Assembly: GCA_017795005.1 (NCBI GenBank)
Contig: CP051242.1
Coordinates: 1,698,976 to 1,762,975, forward strand
Source of the DNA: Balneolaceae bacterium
GTDB lineage: Bacteria; Bacteroidota; Rhodothermia; Balneolales; Balneolaceae
Direction of reading: 5' to 3'
DNA length: 64,000 nt
The notes below the pieces were generated by a model. The model did not search any database and was not told the DNA's origin. It was given only the letters and a program-made list of their open reading frames with translations. This document shows positions 33,240 to 41,607 of this stretch, piece by piece (the first letter of the stretch is position 1; every line of letters begins with the position of its first letter). Position numbers and translations under genes: made by a program.

Positions 33240-34424
33240 ATGGGTAATCTCGACAAATTCAAAGAACATGTAGCTCAGACTAGTGTTAATCCGATTGGAT
33301 TAGAAATTAGTCATGCCGAAGGTCCGTTTTTATACACCACAGATGGAAAAAGGTATGTCGACTTTATTTCAGGAATTGCGGTTAGCAGTTTGGGGCACCG
33401 GCATCCTAAAGTAATTGAAGCCATTAAAGAGCAGGTAGATAAACATCTGCATGTGATGGTATATGGAGAGTTTATTCAGAAACCTCAGCTGGAATTTGCA
33501 GAACTATTAACCAGTATTTTACCGGATGGGCTCGATCAGGTGTATTTTGTAAATAGCGGAACTGAAGCCAATGAAGGAGCACTTAAACTAGCCAAAAAGC
33601 ATACCGGAAGATCCAAATTGGTAGCTTTTAAGAATAGTTATCATGGAGATACACACGGTTCATTAAGTGTCACCGGTCGGGATGTTTACCGCAATCCATA
33701 TTTACCGTTATTGCCCGATATTCATTTTCTGGATTTTAATTCCGATGAAGGCCTGGATGTAATTGATGATACAACTGCTGCCGTAATACTGGAGCCTGTT
33801 CAGGGAGAAGGAGGGATTATTCCTTCTGATAAAAAATGGCTCAAAGAGATAAGAAAGAGATGTACCGAATCCGGCGCTCTTTTAATTTATGACGAAATCC
33901 AATCAGGTTTTGGGCGTACCGGGAAGATGTTTGCTTTTGAACATTATGGTATAGCTCCGGATATTTTATGTTTAGCTAAAGCTATGTCAGGCGGGATGCC
34001 TATGGGAGCTTTTGTTGCTTCCAAAGAAATATTTGAAGCATTTATGTTTAATCCACCCCTCAATCATGTGACAACCTTCGGCGGACATCCGGTTAGTTGT
34101 GCTGCTGCTCTTGCTAATTTACAGGAATTACTTTCCGGAGATTATTTAGAGAAGGCGAAACTCATCGAGAAAAAAACCAAAGAGAAATTGAAAGGAAAAG
34201 GAATTATTGAGGTTCGGGGAATGGGAGCGATGCTTGGTCTTCAACTTGAGAGTAAAGAGCTTACACAGAAAGTAGTGGAAGAATGCTTTTCACTGGGGAT
34301 TTTGCTTGGCTGGACATTACATTCAGATACCTTAATACGGTTAGCCCCTCCACTTATCATTACAGAAGACCAGCTTAACGACGTGCTTACCGTTATTCTG
34401 ATGAGCATCGAAATGAATAGCTGA
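33240..34424 (+). CDS. class III aminotransferase (acetylornithine/GABA aminotransferase type)
   Basis: A 394-aa PLP enzyme of the ArgD/GabT/RocD subgroup. Visible marks are FISGIAVSSLGHRHP, NSGTEANEGALKLAKKHTGRS, YHGDTHGSLSVTG, EPVQGEGGI, the PLP-binding YDEIQSGFGRTG and the Schiff-base lysine in CLAKAMSGGMPMGAF. The family moves an omega-amino group to 2-oxoglutarate. The next gene is a succinate-semialdehyde dehydrogenase, so a GABA/omega-amino acid breakdown pair is plausible (inference). I chose the ATG at 33240; a TTG at 33228 also opens the frame. Confidence 0.87.
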   Translation: MGNLDKFKEHVAQTSVNPIGLEISHAEGPFLYTTDGKRYVDFISGIAVSSLGHRHPKVIEAIKEQVDKHLHVMVYGEFIQKPQLEFAELLTSILPDGLDQVYFVNSGTEANEGALKLAKKHTGRSKLVAFKNSYHGDTHGSLSVTGRDVYRNPYLPLLPDIHFLDFNSDEGLDVIDDTTAAVILEPVQGEGGIIPSDKKWLKEIRKRCTESGALLIYDEIQSGFGRTGKMFAFEHYGIAPDILCLAKAMSGGMPMGAFVASKEIFEAFMFNPPLNHVTTFGGHPVSCAAALANLQELLSGDYLEKAKLIEKKTKEKLKGKGIIEVRGMGAMLGLQLESKELTQKVVEECFSLGILLGWTLHSDTLIRLAPPLIITEDQLNDVLTVILMSIEMNS

Positions 34425-34513
34425 TCATAATTAATCAGCGTTAAGTATTGGGATATGGAACCAATGCTCTTCATAATCCTTTCTTATAATAAGAAGTTAG
34501 ATTCTTCTTAATT

Positions 34514-34534
34514 AATAACGAATAACGAATAACG
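34514..34534. repeat. three tandem AATAACG heptamers before the aldehyde dehydrogenase start
   Basis: AATAACG is repeated three times without change at 34514-34534, ending 5 bases before the ATG. It occupies the ribosome-binding-site zone of the following gene. Related TAACGAATAAC sequence is found in the inverted repeat at 13086-13127. Confidence 0.75.
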
Positions 34535-34539
34535 AATTC

Positions 34540-35901
34540 ATGAAGACCATTAATCCCGCTACAGGTGAATCCCTCAAAGAATATGCCAATACGAGTTTCG
34601 AAGAATTTGAAGGGATTGTTTTCAAGGCAAATGAAGCTCAGAAACATTGGGCGAAGAAAGATTTTGCAATAAGAGCTCCTTATCTGAAAAAGATTGCAGA
34701 ATTATTGAAAGAGCAGAAGAATGAGTTAGCAGCACTTATGGCAAAAGAAATGGGAAAGCCATTAGCACAGGGAGTAGGAGAGATTGAGAAGTGTGCATGG
34801 GTGTGTGAATACTATGCGAACAAAGCGAGTAAATTTCTGGATCGGAAATTCATCAAAACAGAAGCGAATCGAAGTTATGTTACTTTCGAGCCACTTGGAA
34901 CGGTTCTATCAATTATGCCCTGGAATTTCCCATTCTGGCAATTATTCCGGTTTGGTGCACCGGCGCTGATGGCTGGGAATGCAGTCATCTTAAAACACGC
35001 CGAAGTAACTACTGGTTGTGCGCTAAAGATTGAAGAAATTGTTCATGAATCCGGAATTCCATCTGATTTATTTCGAACTATACTGGTAGAAAATGATGAT
35101 ATGAAGCCCATCATTCAACATGAGGGGATTGCGGCTGTCACATTAACCGGAAGTACAAGAGCAGGGAAAATAGTTGCGAGTCAGGCGGGAGAAGCATTAA
35201 AGAAAACGGTGCTTGAATTGGGAGGAAGTGATCCCTATTTGATTTTAGATGACGCTGATATCCGGAAAGCAGCAGAAACTTGTGCAATAAGTAGATTAAT
35301 TAACTCAGGACAGAGTTGTATTGCTGCAAAGCGGTTCATTGTTACCGAAAAAGTATATGATGAATTTTTAGATGCATTTAAGTTTGAGTTGGAGAAGCGA
35401 AATGTTGGTGATCCATTTGAAGAAGAAACAGATGTTGGACCGATGGCAAGAACGGACTTAAGAGATACTCTGCACGAACAGGTTTCGAAAAGCATAGAGA
35501 TGGGAGCCGAAGTTGTATTGGGTTGCGATAAGCCGGAATGGAAAGGAGCCTGGTATCCGGTAAGTTTACTTACTAATGTTTCGAAAGGAATGCCTGCGTA
35601 TGAAGAAGAATTATTTGGTCCGGTTGCATCGATTATTAAAGTGAAGGATACCAACGAAGCAATCGAGGTAGCTAATGATACTAACTATGGATTAGGTGCG
35701 GCAGTATTTTCATCACACAGAGAAAAAGCCGAACAAATTGCAGGAAGTCAGCTTAATGCAGGTTGTGTATTCGTAAACGCATTTGTGAAGTCAGATCCCC
35801 GCCTTCCATTTGGAGGAATTAAAAATTCAGGATATGGACGAGAGCTTGGTCGTTACGGTATCCGTGAGTTTGTGAATATAAAAACAGTATGGGTGGAGTG
35901 A
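34540..35901 (+). CDS. NAD(P)-dependent succinate-semialdehyde dehydrogenase
   Basis: A 453-aa aldehyde dehydrogenase. The N terminus INPATGESLKEY is typical of GabD-like enzymes. Catalytic glutamate is in LELGGSDPYLIL and the cysteine nucleophile in NSGQSCIAAKR; MPWNFPFWQ and the C-terminal PFGGIKNSGYGRELGRYGIREF fit the family. It oxidises succinate semialdehyde to succinate, which enters the TCA cycle. With the aminotransferase before it, a GABA-shunt role is likely. The start is fixed by a short N terminus and the tandem heptamers just upstream. Confidence 0.88.
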   Translation: MKTINPATGESLKEYANTSFEEFEGIVFKANEAQKHWAKKDFAIRAPYLKKIAELLKEQKNELAALMAKEMGKPLAQGVGEIEKCAWVCEYYANKASKFLDRKFIKTEANRSYVTFEPLGTVLSIMPWNFPFWQLFRFGAPALMAGNAVILKHAEVTTGCALKIEEIVHESGIPSDLFRTILVENDDMKPIIQHEGIAAVTLTGSTRAGKIVASQAGEALKKTVLELGGSDPYLILDDADIRKAAETCAISRLINSGQSCIAAKRFIVTEKVYDEFLDAFKFELEKRNVGDPFEEETDVGPMARTDLRDTLHEQVSKSIEMGAEVVLGCDKPEWKGAWYPVSLLTNVSKGMPAYEEELFGPVASIIKVKDTNEAIEVANDTNYGLGAAVFSSHREKAEQIAGSQLNAGCVFVNAFVKSDPRLPFGGIKNSGYGRELGRYGIREFVNIKTVWVE

Positions 35902-35902
35902 G

Positions 35903-36502
35903 CTAGTTAAATCCAATATCTGAGCGTTTTGGACTATCTGATTTTTTTAATTCATCGTACTTCTCATCAAATTCATTATTTGTGTAGACTCCGATAGAGT
36001 TTAGCCATCTTAAATTTGCCAATTGACTATCGTAATTTAATTTTGGATCAATTTGACCATACTTCTTACTCAAATATTCATTTCGGGTATGGATTAAAAG
36101 ATCTATGAAATCATTTGTTTCTTTTTCGGAAGGAACATATTGAAAAAGAACAATATGAGAGTTATTTGATAGCAAAATCTTTTTAATCTTTTCAACAGAC
36201 ATCCAATAGAAAAGAAATAAAATTGATGAAAGTACAATCCAAAATAATAGTGTGAACTTGTATGCCTCTGAGTCATTTATAAATTTAAATAGAGTAGCAA
36301 GAGTAAGTAAAAAAGTAGTTGAACTAATAACTAATAGTATATTATTTGCCGAACTGGATTCGAGTACTTCACCTTCAATATTTTCATAAGGGATTGAAAC
36401 TTCAGAAGACTTCCCATAAGAAGAAACCTTATAGCGTATTTTAGTTTCTTTTATAACTACTTCTCGGGATTTCAAAAATCGTTTTTGAATGAAATGATTC
36501 AT
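35903..36502 (-). CDS. membrane protein of unknown function with two helices
   Basis: A 199-aa protein with an N-terminal PH-like strand region (RYKVSSYGKSSEVSIPYENIEGEV), two membrane helices (about residues 53-72 and 83-102), then a cytoplasmic tail with a short DUF-like motif LRWLNSIGVYTNNEFDEKYDELKK that resembles a SHOCT-type C terminus. I cannot name a family. It is AT-rich, as are the next two genes on the minus strand, and converges with the dehydrogenase gene leaving 1 base. Confidence 0.6.
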   Translation of the reverse strand: MNHFIQKRFLKSREVVIKETKIRYKVSSYGKSSEVSIPYENIEGEVLESSSANNILLVISSTTFLLTLATLFKFINDSEAYKFTLLFWIVLSSILFLFYWMSVEKIKKILLSNNSHIVLFQYVPSEKETNDFIDLLIHTRNEYLSKKYGQIDPKLNYDSQLANLRWLNSIGVYTNNEFDEKYDELKKSDSPKRSDIGFN

Positions 36503-36569
36503 TATCTATCTGTTTTAACTATGCTTTTGGTTAATAAGATGTATGAAAGAACAATCGAATTATAATAAT

Positions 36570-37439
36570 CTATTCATGTTTAATTTTAGAACTTATTTCA
36601 TATTTGAACCGAACAACCGGTTTATTCCAGAGAGTAAGATTTTGTTCTGCTTCTAATTTTCCATTTCTGCTACTTACTAACAACTCATCTCTGAATGAGG
36701 GAATATATTTAGCCCAAAAACTTCCTTCAGAATCTTTTAGTAAAAAATAGAATCCGGGATCGCCGAATTTTTTTCCGGCTGAAATAAGATGGAGTTTCCC
36801 ATCAGCTGTAACCGTCGGAGTCATTATTACGGTAGCATTTCCGTTTGGTAGCGGGAAAATTGCTTTAATGCAAGTTATTCCAGATGGAAGAGTACAACTA
36901 GTATATATACCTGAATAAATTACTTGTCCGCTTGACTTTGCTGCTCTGTGCCAGAATGTATACTTAACAGAATTGGAATTTGGGTCGGATAAAGTAATTA
37001 TCTCACTTTCAATTTCATTAGAGTATTTGGTGCTCTTGCTTGGGATATTTAACTGTTCAATCCTACTACTAAATAAAATGTTTACAAGAATCCCGGGAAG
37101 CTTAAACAAAGGGTTCCACTTTACAGAGAATGCTAAATTGTAATTGGAAGTTCTTTCATAGAATTCAATGATCTCTTTTGGCAGCCTGGATAATTCATTT
37201 TCAGAGAGTTTAAGTTTATCAATTGAAGATAGCAGACCTTTAGATTTTGAATTTCTTTCAATTACTAAGTTTTCTCTTTCTGCTAGTTGATTAATAAACA
37301 AATCAGATGTTGATTCAACTTTCCCAAAGGGACCCATTAACCAGGGTACAGTTTTTGGGTCAATTTGTTTACCCCATAAAATCACCCATTGTTGTGTAAC
37401 CCAATCCTGAAATTTCTGTTTAGGATAAGCTAATTTCAT
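36570..37439 (-). CDS. conserved protein of unknown function upstream-coupled to a CrtA-like gene
   Basis: A 289-aa protein without signal peptide or clear membrane segment. It starts LAYPKQKFQDWVTQQWVILWGKQ; the C-terminal half (about residues 165-285) is beta-rich, with YTFWHRAAKSSGQVIYSGIY and ATVIMTPTVTADGKLHLISAG. I do not recognise it. The ATG overlaps the stop of the upstream CrtA-like gene by 4 bases, so the two products may act together. Confidence 0.6.
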   Translation of the reverse strand: MKLAYPKQKFQDWVTQQWVILWGKQIDPKTVPWLMGPFGKVESTSDLFINQLAERENLVIERNSKSKGLLSSIDKLKLSENELSRLPKEIIEFYERTSNYNLAFSVKWNPLFKLPGILVNILFSSRIEQLNIPSKSTKYSNEIESEIITLSDPNSNSVKYTFWHRAAKSSGQVIYSGIYTSCTLPSGITCIKAIFPLPNGNATVIMTPTVTADGKLHLISAGKKFGDPGFYFLLKDSEGSFWAKYIPSFRDELLVSSRNGKLEAEQNLTLWNKPVVRFKYEISSKIKHE

Positions 37440-38152
37440 TTTGGTTCAATCACTCTGAATGGGATAATATTAGTCCGACTTTCCCATTCTCCAAACTCGG
37501 CTATTGGTTTAAAGCGAAGTGTAGTAAACTGAAAATGGAAATTTTTTCTTTCTCTTTCTTTCATTGCATCTGAATGGCGTTCGGGTTTTGGAATAGAACT
37601 GTGTCCATGAACCATATCAAGCATTTCTTGTTGAGACTTCCAAACAGAAAAAGTTGAAACCGTATTCGGTAATCTAATAGCAGCCGAAGAAAAAGAAGTA
37701 CCCGGATGGTCCCTAACAAGCCTTTCGACGGGTCTTCCCCAATGTAAAAACCTGGGTATTTGTAGTGGTTTCATTCGTGCAATAGTAAATGCAACCACAG
37801 GATCATTTGAAGTATCAATTTCAGTACCTATTTCCGGGATTTTAAATCCATCAATGTATCCCCATTGTCGTAAAAATATCAGCTTTGTATACCACCCTTT
37901 AGCTAATATTTTTCCAAGCTTAATATTCTTCAGGAAATTATTGAAGGCTGCTTCGTTTTCCCATTGAGCAAAGAAAACAACTTTCCCAATCTGCATCCTT
38001 TGTGGAGAAAATATTGGAGAACCTAATGTCATGAATGCCAAATATTCCGAATGAATTAAACCAGAAATGTTTGTCGGTTTGGGAGGGAGAAAAAAACCTT
38101 TAAGTGCGGAGAGAAAAGAGGTTTCTACCAGATGGAAAGTAAACAGACTCAT
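37436..38152 (-). CDS. spheroidene monooxygenase (CrtA)-like protein
   Basis: A 238-aa protein resembling CrtA, the haem-dependent oxygenase that makes keto-carotenoids such as spheroidenone. Similar points are VVFFAQWENEAAFNNF, FTIARMKPLQIPRFLHWGRPVERLVRDHPG, TVSTFSVWKSQQEMLDMVHG followed by HSDAMKERERKNFHFQFTTLRF. Such dimeric ferredoxin-like/haem proteins also occur in non-phototrophs, where the substrate is unknown. A phytoene desaturase-like gene lies at the window end, so pigment chemistry is possible. Its stop overlaps the start of the next gene. Confidence 0.68.
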   Translation of the reverse strand: MSLFTFHLVETSFLSALKGFFLPPKPTNISGLIHSEYLAFMTLGSPIFSPQRMQIGKVVFFAQWENEAAFNNFLKNIKLGKILAKGWYTKLIFLRQWGYIDGFKIPEIGTEIDTSNDPVVAFTIARMKPLQIPRFLHWGRPVERLVRDHPGTSFSSAAIRLPNTVSTFSVWKSQQEMLDMVHGHSSIPKPERHSDAMKERERKNFHFQFTTLRFKPIAEFGEWESRTNIIPFRVIEPK

Positions 38153-38157
38153 ATTTT

Positions 38158-38541
38158 CTACCCAAAGTACTTCTTCATAGGCTCGAAATAATGTTCAATC
38201 CAGCCTTGCTCGTAATTGGGTTGACCGTCCGGGATATTGGTGTGAATCAGGGTTAATTCACATCCATCATCAATATCTTTGAACTGTAATGTAAGCAGTG
38301 AATCAGTATCCGCATCTTCAAAATCAGCTGTTCTCCAGCTTTGGATAATTTCTTTTCCTTCAATCAGCTTTTTATTGGTACCAGTGATATATCCATCCCA
38401 TGCAGAAAACCCCTCACCTTCTTTGTTGCTGCAAGCTGCTTCTCCTCCTGTCATTACAGAATGAAGCTCAGTATCCAACCAGGCGTTATAAAGCTCTTTG
38501 GAGGACCTTGAGAAGGTTTTTGAGAGTTTGAATGAACCCAT
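38158..38541 (-). CDS. AHSA1/SRPBCC-domain protein
   Basis: A 127-aa START-like (SRPBCC) protein of the AHSA1 type: FKLSKTFSRSSKELYNAWLD at the start, then FSAWDGYITGTNKKLIEGKEIIQSWRTADFED and the terminal helix QGWIEHYFEPMKKYFG. These helix-grip folds bind hydrophobic ligands or Hsp90-like partners; the ligand is unknown. It is 5 bases upstream of the CrtA-like gene on the same strand. Confidence 0.82.
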   Translation of the reverse strand: MGSFKLSKTFSRSSKELYNAWLDTELHSVMTGGEAACSNKEGEGFSAWDGYITGTNKKLIEGKEIIQSWRTADFEDADTDSLLTLQFKDIDDGCELTLIHTNIPDGQPNYEQGWIEHYFEPMKKYFG

Positions 38542-38575
38542 ATTCGGAGATTAATTTAATCGTGACATAATCTAA

Positions 38576-39207
38576 TTAAAATTTGAATCCGAAATGAAGT
38601 CCAGGTTCAAACAAAAAGTAGTTTGGCCAGTTACTTTCGACCTGCTCAAATGAATCAGGCAAGTTTGTGTTTACGGGCCAGTAGTTAATGACTACCGATG
38701 GTTCAATGAACCAGCGATTGTTGAACAACTCAAATCGATAGCCTGTCCTAAGTTGAGACCATAACATAAAACCGGATTGAATTTTTTTGTCGGAGTCATC
38801 ATAATAGTTTTGAAGGAAGGGGTAAACTGGATGGTTGAAAACAAACCTTTCCAATGAAAGTGTTGATATCCGATACCCACACCAAATGATCTAATTTTGC
38901 CGGGATATTCGTCATCAGAGCTATCCCAGTATTTTATCCCGAGTGGGTGGTAGTAAGCCCATGTGATTGCTTCTGCTATTATTACATTCTTTGGGTTAAG
39001 ATAGTAGCTATAGTTAAGCTGGAAATATAATGGAGGTTCCTTGGTATCTAAGTTTCCAAACAGAAATAAAGAGCTTCCTATGGAGTGTTTGAACTCACTG
39101 GAATGTTGTTCATTTCTTGACGAATCTGTATTTATTTGTTGGGCCAATAACTGACCGGAAGTCATGAGAACTAAGACTACTATGAGAGTACATATTTTGT
39201 TTTGCAT
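38576..39207 (-). pseudogene. outer-membrane beta-barrel protein gene broken by a frameshift
   Basis: Two adjoining frames make one barrel protein. The first (from ATG 39207) has a signal peptide (MQNKICTLIVVLVLMTSGQLLAQQ) and beta strands to GYQHFHWKGLFSTIQFTPSF. The natural continuation, LQNYYDDSDKKIQSGFMLW ... ending FLFEPGLHFGFKF with a terminal Phe, is in another frame. The switch falls near 38812-38822 in a purine-rich GAAGGAAGGGG run; a seven-T run at 38782 is another possible site. A C-terminal Phe and amphipathic strands mark an outer-membrane barrel. It may be a true decay or a single-base sequence error. Confidence 0.72.
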
Positions 39208-39292
39208 ATCTTTTTTTAAGTGAATTTGATGATGCAAAATTAGGAAGGAGTCGTAGTTAAATACGTTCACTTAAGTTAATAAAAGATGGAGT

Positions 39293-39871
39293 TCAGCTAT
39301 TTTTATTCATTATTCTCGCTCGCATCCTACTAAGGGATTGAGGAGTTATTCCCAGAAAACTGGCCAACTGATGTTGCGGGACTCTTTGGATCAGATCCGG
39401 TCTTTTATTTAGCAGATTCAGATATCTTTGTTCAGGAGAGGAAGTTTTAAATGCATCAAAATCTATCTGTTGCTTTGACAGAAGTTCTTCCGAAAGTACC
39501 ATGCACATTTTTTCAAATTTTGGGAATTTAGTAAAAATCTCAACTTCCATATCCGGACTAGCAACAGTTAGAATACAGTCTTCCACACAAGCAACATTAT
39601 ATTCAGAGGGTTCTTTTGTAAGAACACAATTGGGTGTAATTCCTTCGATTTCGGTATAAAAAGCCGTTGTTTTCTCTTCTCCTTCGATTATATAATAGGT
39701 CCTCAGACATCCTTTTAGAACAAAATATCCATTCGATGATTTCTGTCCTTGTTCAAGAAGAATAGTTCCTTTTTTATATGATTTAAAGATATCCAGCTCA
39801 ACAAGAGCATTTTTTTCTTCATGGTTTAGATCCACGTAGCGGGATATAAAATCAAATAAGATATTTTCCAT
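39293..39871 (-). CDS. Crp/Fnr-family transcriptional regulator
   Basis: A 192-aa regulator with an N-terminal cyclic-nucleotide-binding-type beta barrel (about residues 20-125: YKKGTILLEQGQKSSNGYFVLKGCLRTYYI) and a C-terminal helix-turn-helix (VPQHQLASFLGITPQSLSRMRARI). The cNMP phosphate cassette is not conserved, so the effector is unclear, as is usual in Bacteroidota. I took the ATG at 39871, directly after the SDR stop; the frame extends to 39898. It is the last gene of a pair with the SDR and precedes the broken barrel gene. Confidence 0.87.
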   Translation of the reverse strand: MENILFDFISRYVDLNHEEKNALVELDIFKSYKKGTILLEQGQKSSNGYFVLKGCLRTYYIIEGEEKTTAFYTEIEGITPNCVLTKEPSEYNVACVEDCILTVASPDMEVEIFTKFPKFEKMCMVLSEELLSKQQIDFDAFKTSSPEQRYLNLLNKRPDLIQRVPQHQLASFLGITPQSLSRMRARIMNKNS

Positions 39872-39872
39872 C

Positions 39873-40634
39873 TCAGATCCCCTTAATCCAGCCACCATCT
39901 ACTGGCAATGAAACCCCAGTGATATAGCTGGCTTTTTCGCTGCACAGGAAAGTAACAGCTGCTGCAAACTCTTCTGGTTGAGCGACTCTGCCTAAGGGTA
40001 CGTTTGCTGTAAATGCATCCCAGTTTGAAGCATCACCTCGAAGTTCAATAAGACGTTCGGTTTCGGTATATCCGGGCAGTACATTGTTTACTGTGATATT
40101 GTATTTGCCTATTTCATTAGATAAGGTTTTTACTAATCCAAGTAGCGAAGCGCGAACAGAATTCGAAAGAACTAAGCCTTGTACAGGTTGTTTAATTGCT
40201 TGTGAAGTAATGGTCACAATTCTTCCCCATTTTTGGGCTTTCATTCCCGGAAGCACTCCCCGAATAATTTGAACCGTACTTTCTAATAAAAGTTTATAAG
40301 CATATTCCCATGCTTCTATCGAATGATCTTCAAACTGTCCAGCTGGAGGACCGCCGGAATTGGTAACCAGAATATCGACAGTCCCAAAAGCTTTCATGGC
40401 TGCATTAATAATGTTTTGTCTACCGGAAGACTCAGAAACATCACCAATTACAGTATGGACAATACCACCGGTTTTCTTTTCAATTTCAGTTTTAGCAGAT
40501 TGGATATGCTGTTCATTTCTGCTACAAATCATCACTTCACATCCTTCCTGCGAAAGTTCCGTTGCAACGGCTTTTCCAAGTCCTTTGCTGGAGGCCAGAA
40601 CAAGTGCTTTTTTCCCTTTGATACCTAAATCCAT
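39873..40634 (-). CDS. SDR-family oxidoreductase with non-standard active site
   Basis: A 253-aa FabG-like SDR. The nucleotide-binding ASSKGLGKA is at residues 14-22 and the catalytic serine region is TITSQAIKQP. The usual Y-x-x-x-K is replaced: the helix reads LSNSVRASLLG, so Tyr and Lys appear as Ser and Arg. The end YITGVSLPVDGGW is normal. This replacement occurs in a known SDR subgroup, so a special substrate or binding role is more likely than decay. It is followed by the Crp-like gene. Confidence 0.84.
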   Translation of the reverse strand: MDLGIKGKKALVLASSKGLGKAVATELSQEGCEVMICSRNEQHIQSAKTEIEKKTGGIVHTVIGDVSESSGRQNIINAAMKAFGTVDILVTNSGGPPAGQFEDHSIEAWEYAYKLLLESTVQIIRGVLPGMKAQKWGRIVTITSQAIKQPVQGLVLSNSVRASLLGLVKTLSNEIGKYNITVNNVLPGYTETERLIELRGDASNWDAFTANVPLGRVAQPEEFAAAVTFLCSEKASYITGVSLPVDGGWIKGI

Positions 40635-41184
40635 TTTTAAATATAAATTTATCTAAAAAATAAAATGTCCAACACTACTTAACTATAGCAATTTGTACAG
40701 AATGTTTCCATCCTTAGAATGGTGAGCGGAGTAGTGAATAGAATGCTTTCACGTCCCGAAGGGAGAATAAATCCACTCTGGATGGAAGTGTTTTTAGCTT
40801 TCTCATCAAGTACATAGACCTTTGGATTTATTCAGTGAAAGCGTTTATGAACCCGCGAAGTATTCGCAGATGGGAGTTTTTGTTACTTTTGTCGGTACAA
40901 AAGTAAATAAGAGCTTTTAAAAGCATTGTCCTTTTGGCTTGATCCAAAAGAATGAAAAGATCAAGACGCTGAAATCCTGGCGCATTCCCCTTGCATTCGC
41001 TAAATAATTCCAAAGGTCCATGTTCATACTGTGACAGTTTATAAGCCCGAGCCGGTGTGGAATTATTTGTCTTTCAGACACGCTTATTTCAGGATCACTT
41101 ATTTCGCCAGTATTTCACAGGTCACTCTTGTCAAGTGAATAACTCTCTTTGTTAATTATTTAATATATAATGATTAACTAGTGC
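40635..41184. other. non-coding stretch of 550 bases with strong hairpins
   Basis: No convincing gene lies here; the longest frame (61 codons at 40828-41013) has no recognisable fold and runs through the hairpins. Two hairpins stand out: TTACTTTTGT/ACAAAAGTAA (40883-40906) with loop CGGT, and CTTTTGG/CCAAAAG (40931-40950) with loop CTTGAT. This hairpin pair resembles dispersed non-coding repeats common in Bacteroidota genomes. It could also hold a structured RNA. Confidence 0.5.
40883..40906. repeat. perfect 10-bp hairpin in the non-coding stretch
   Basis: TTACTTTTGT (40883-40892) pairs exactly with ACAAAAGTAA (40897-40906) around the tetraloop CGGT. Confidence 0.75.
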
Positions 41185-41547
41185 CTACTCCTTCAAATAA
41201 TCATCGGTTCCGTAAATCCAGTCTGTACGAGGAGGAGCCCAGGTATCGGTTTCTTCCACCTCACCTATCATAAGTGCTTTATGAGGGAGATTTCCGGGTA
41301 TTACTATCGAATCACCTGCATGAAGATCAATAGGCTCAGAATCCTCACTTTCAAACCAAAACCGAATGGTGCCTTTTTGAACTTGTGTAATTTGCTCATT
41401 TTCGTGAGTATGCATGGGCACCACAAACCCATCTTCGAATTTCATTTTAGCTATCATAATTTTTTCTCCCCAAATCATTTTCCGCTTCATTTTTGGATTT
41501 ACTTGCTCTTCAGGGACTTCTTTCCAGTTTATTTTTTTTATCATCAA
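41185..41547 (-). CDS. cupin-domain protein
   Basis: A 120-aa single-cupin protein. Motif 1 is FVVPMHTHENEQITQVQKGTIRFWF (metal-binding His, His, Gln), and motif 2 is LHAGDSIVIPGNLPHKALM (His). Small cupins act as sugar isomerases, dioxygenases or sensing domains; the sequence does not decide. The start may be at the second Met. No operon partner is evident, as about 60 bases separate it from the YdeI-like gene upstream. Confidence 0.86.
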   Translation of the reverse strand: MMIKKINWKEVPEEQVNPKMKRKMIWGEKIMIAKMKFEDGFVVPMHTHENEQITQVQKGTIRFWFESEDSEPIDLHAGDSIVIPGNLPHKALMIGEVEETDTWAPPRTDWIYGTDDYLKE

Positions 41548-41607
41548 TTATTAGCTATTGGTTAGTTTTTGGATGGTGAAGGAAATCAAGCCAAAGTACA
41601 AATCTAT

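Noticed and set aside
35235-35654. 139-codon antisense frame over the aldehyde dehydrogenase
   Set aside because: Shadow of a conserved enzyme with no own features.
38576-39207. Programmed frameshift in the barrel gene
   Set aside because: No slippery heptamer with a following structure was apparent at the join; decay or a sequence error is simpler.
40828-41013. 61-codon frame in the non-coding stretch
   Set aside because: It passes through the hairpins and has a composition unlike real small proteins here; treated as repeat DNA.
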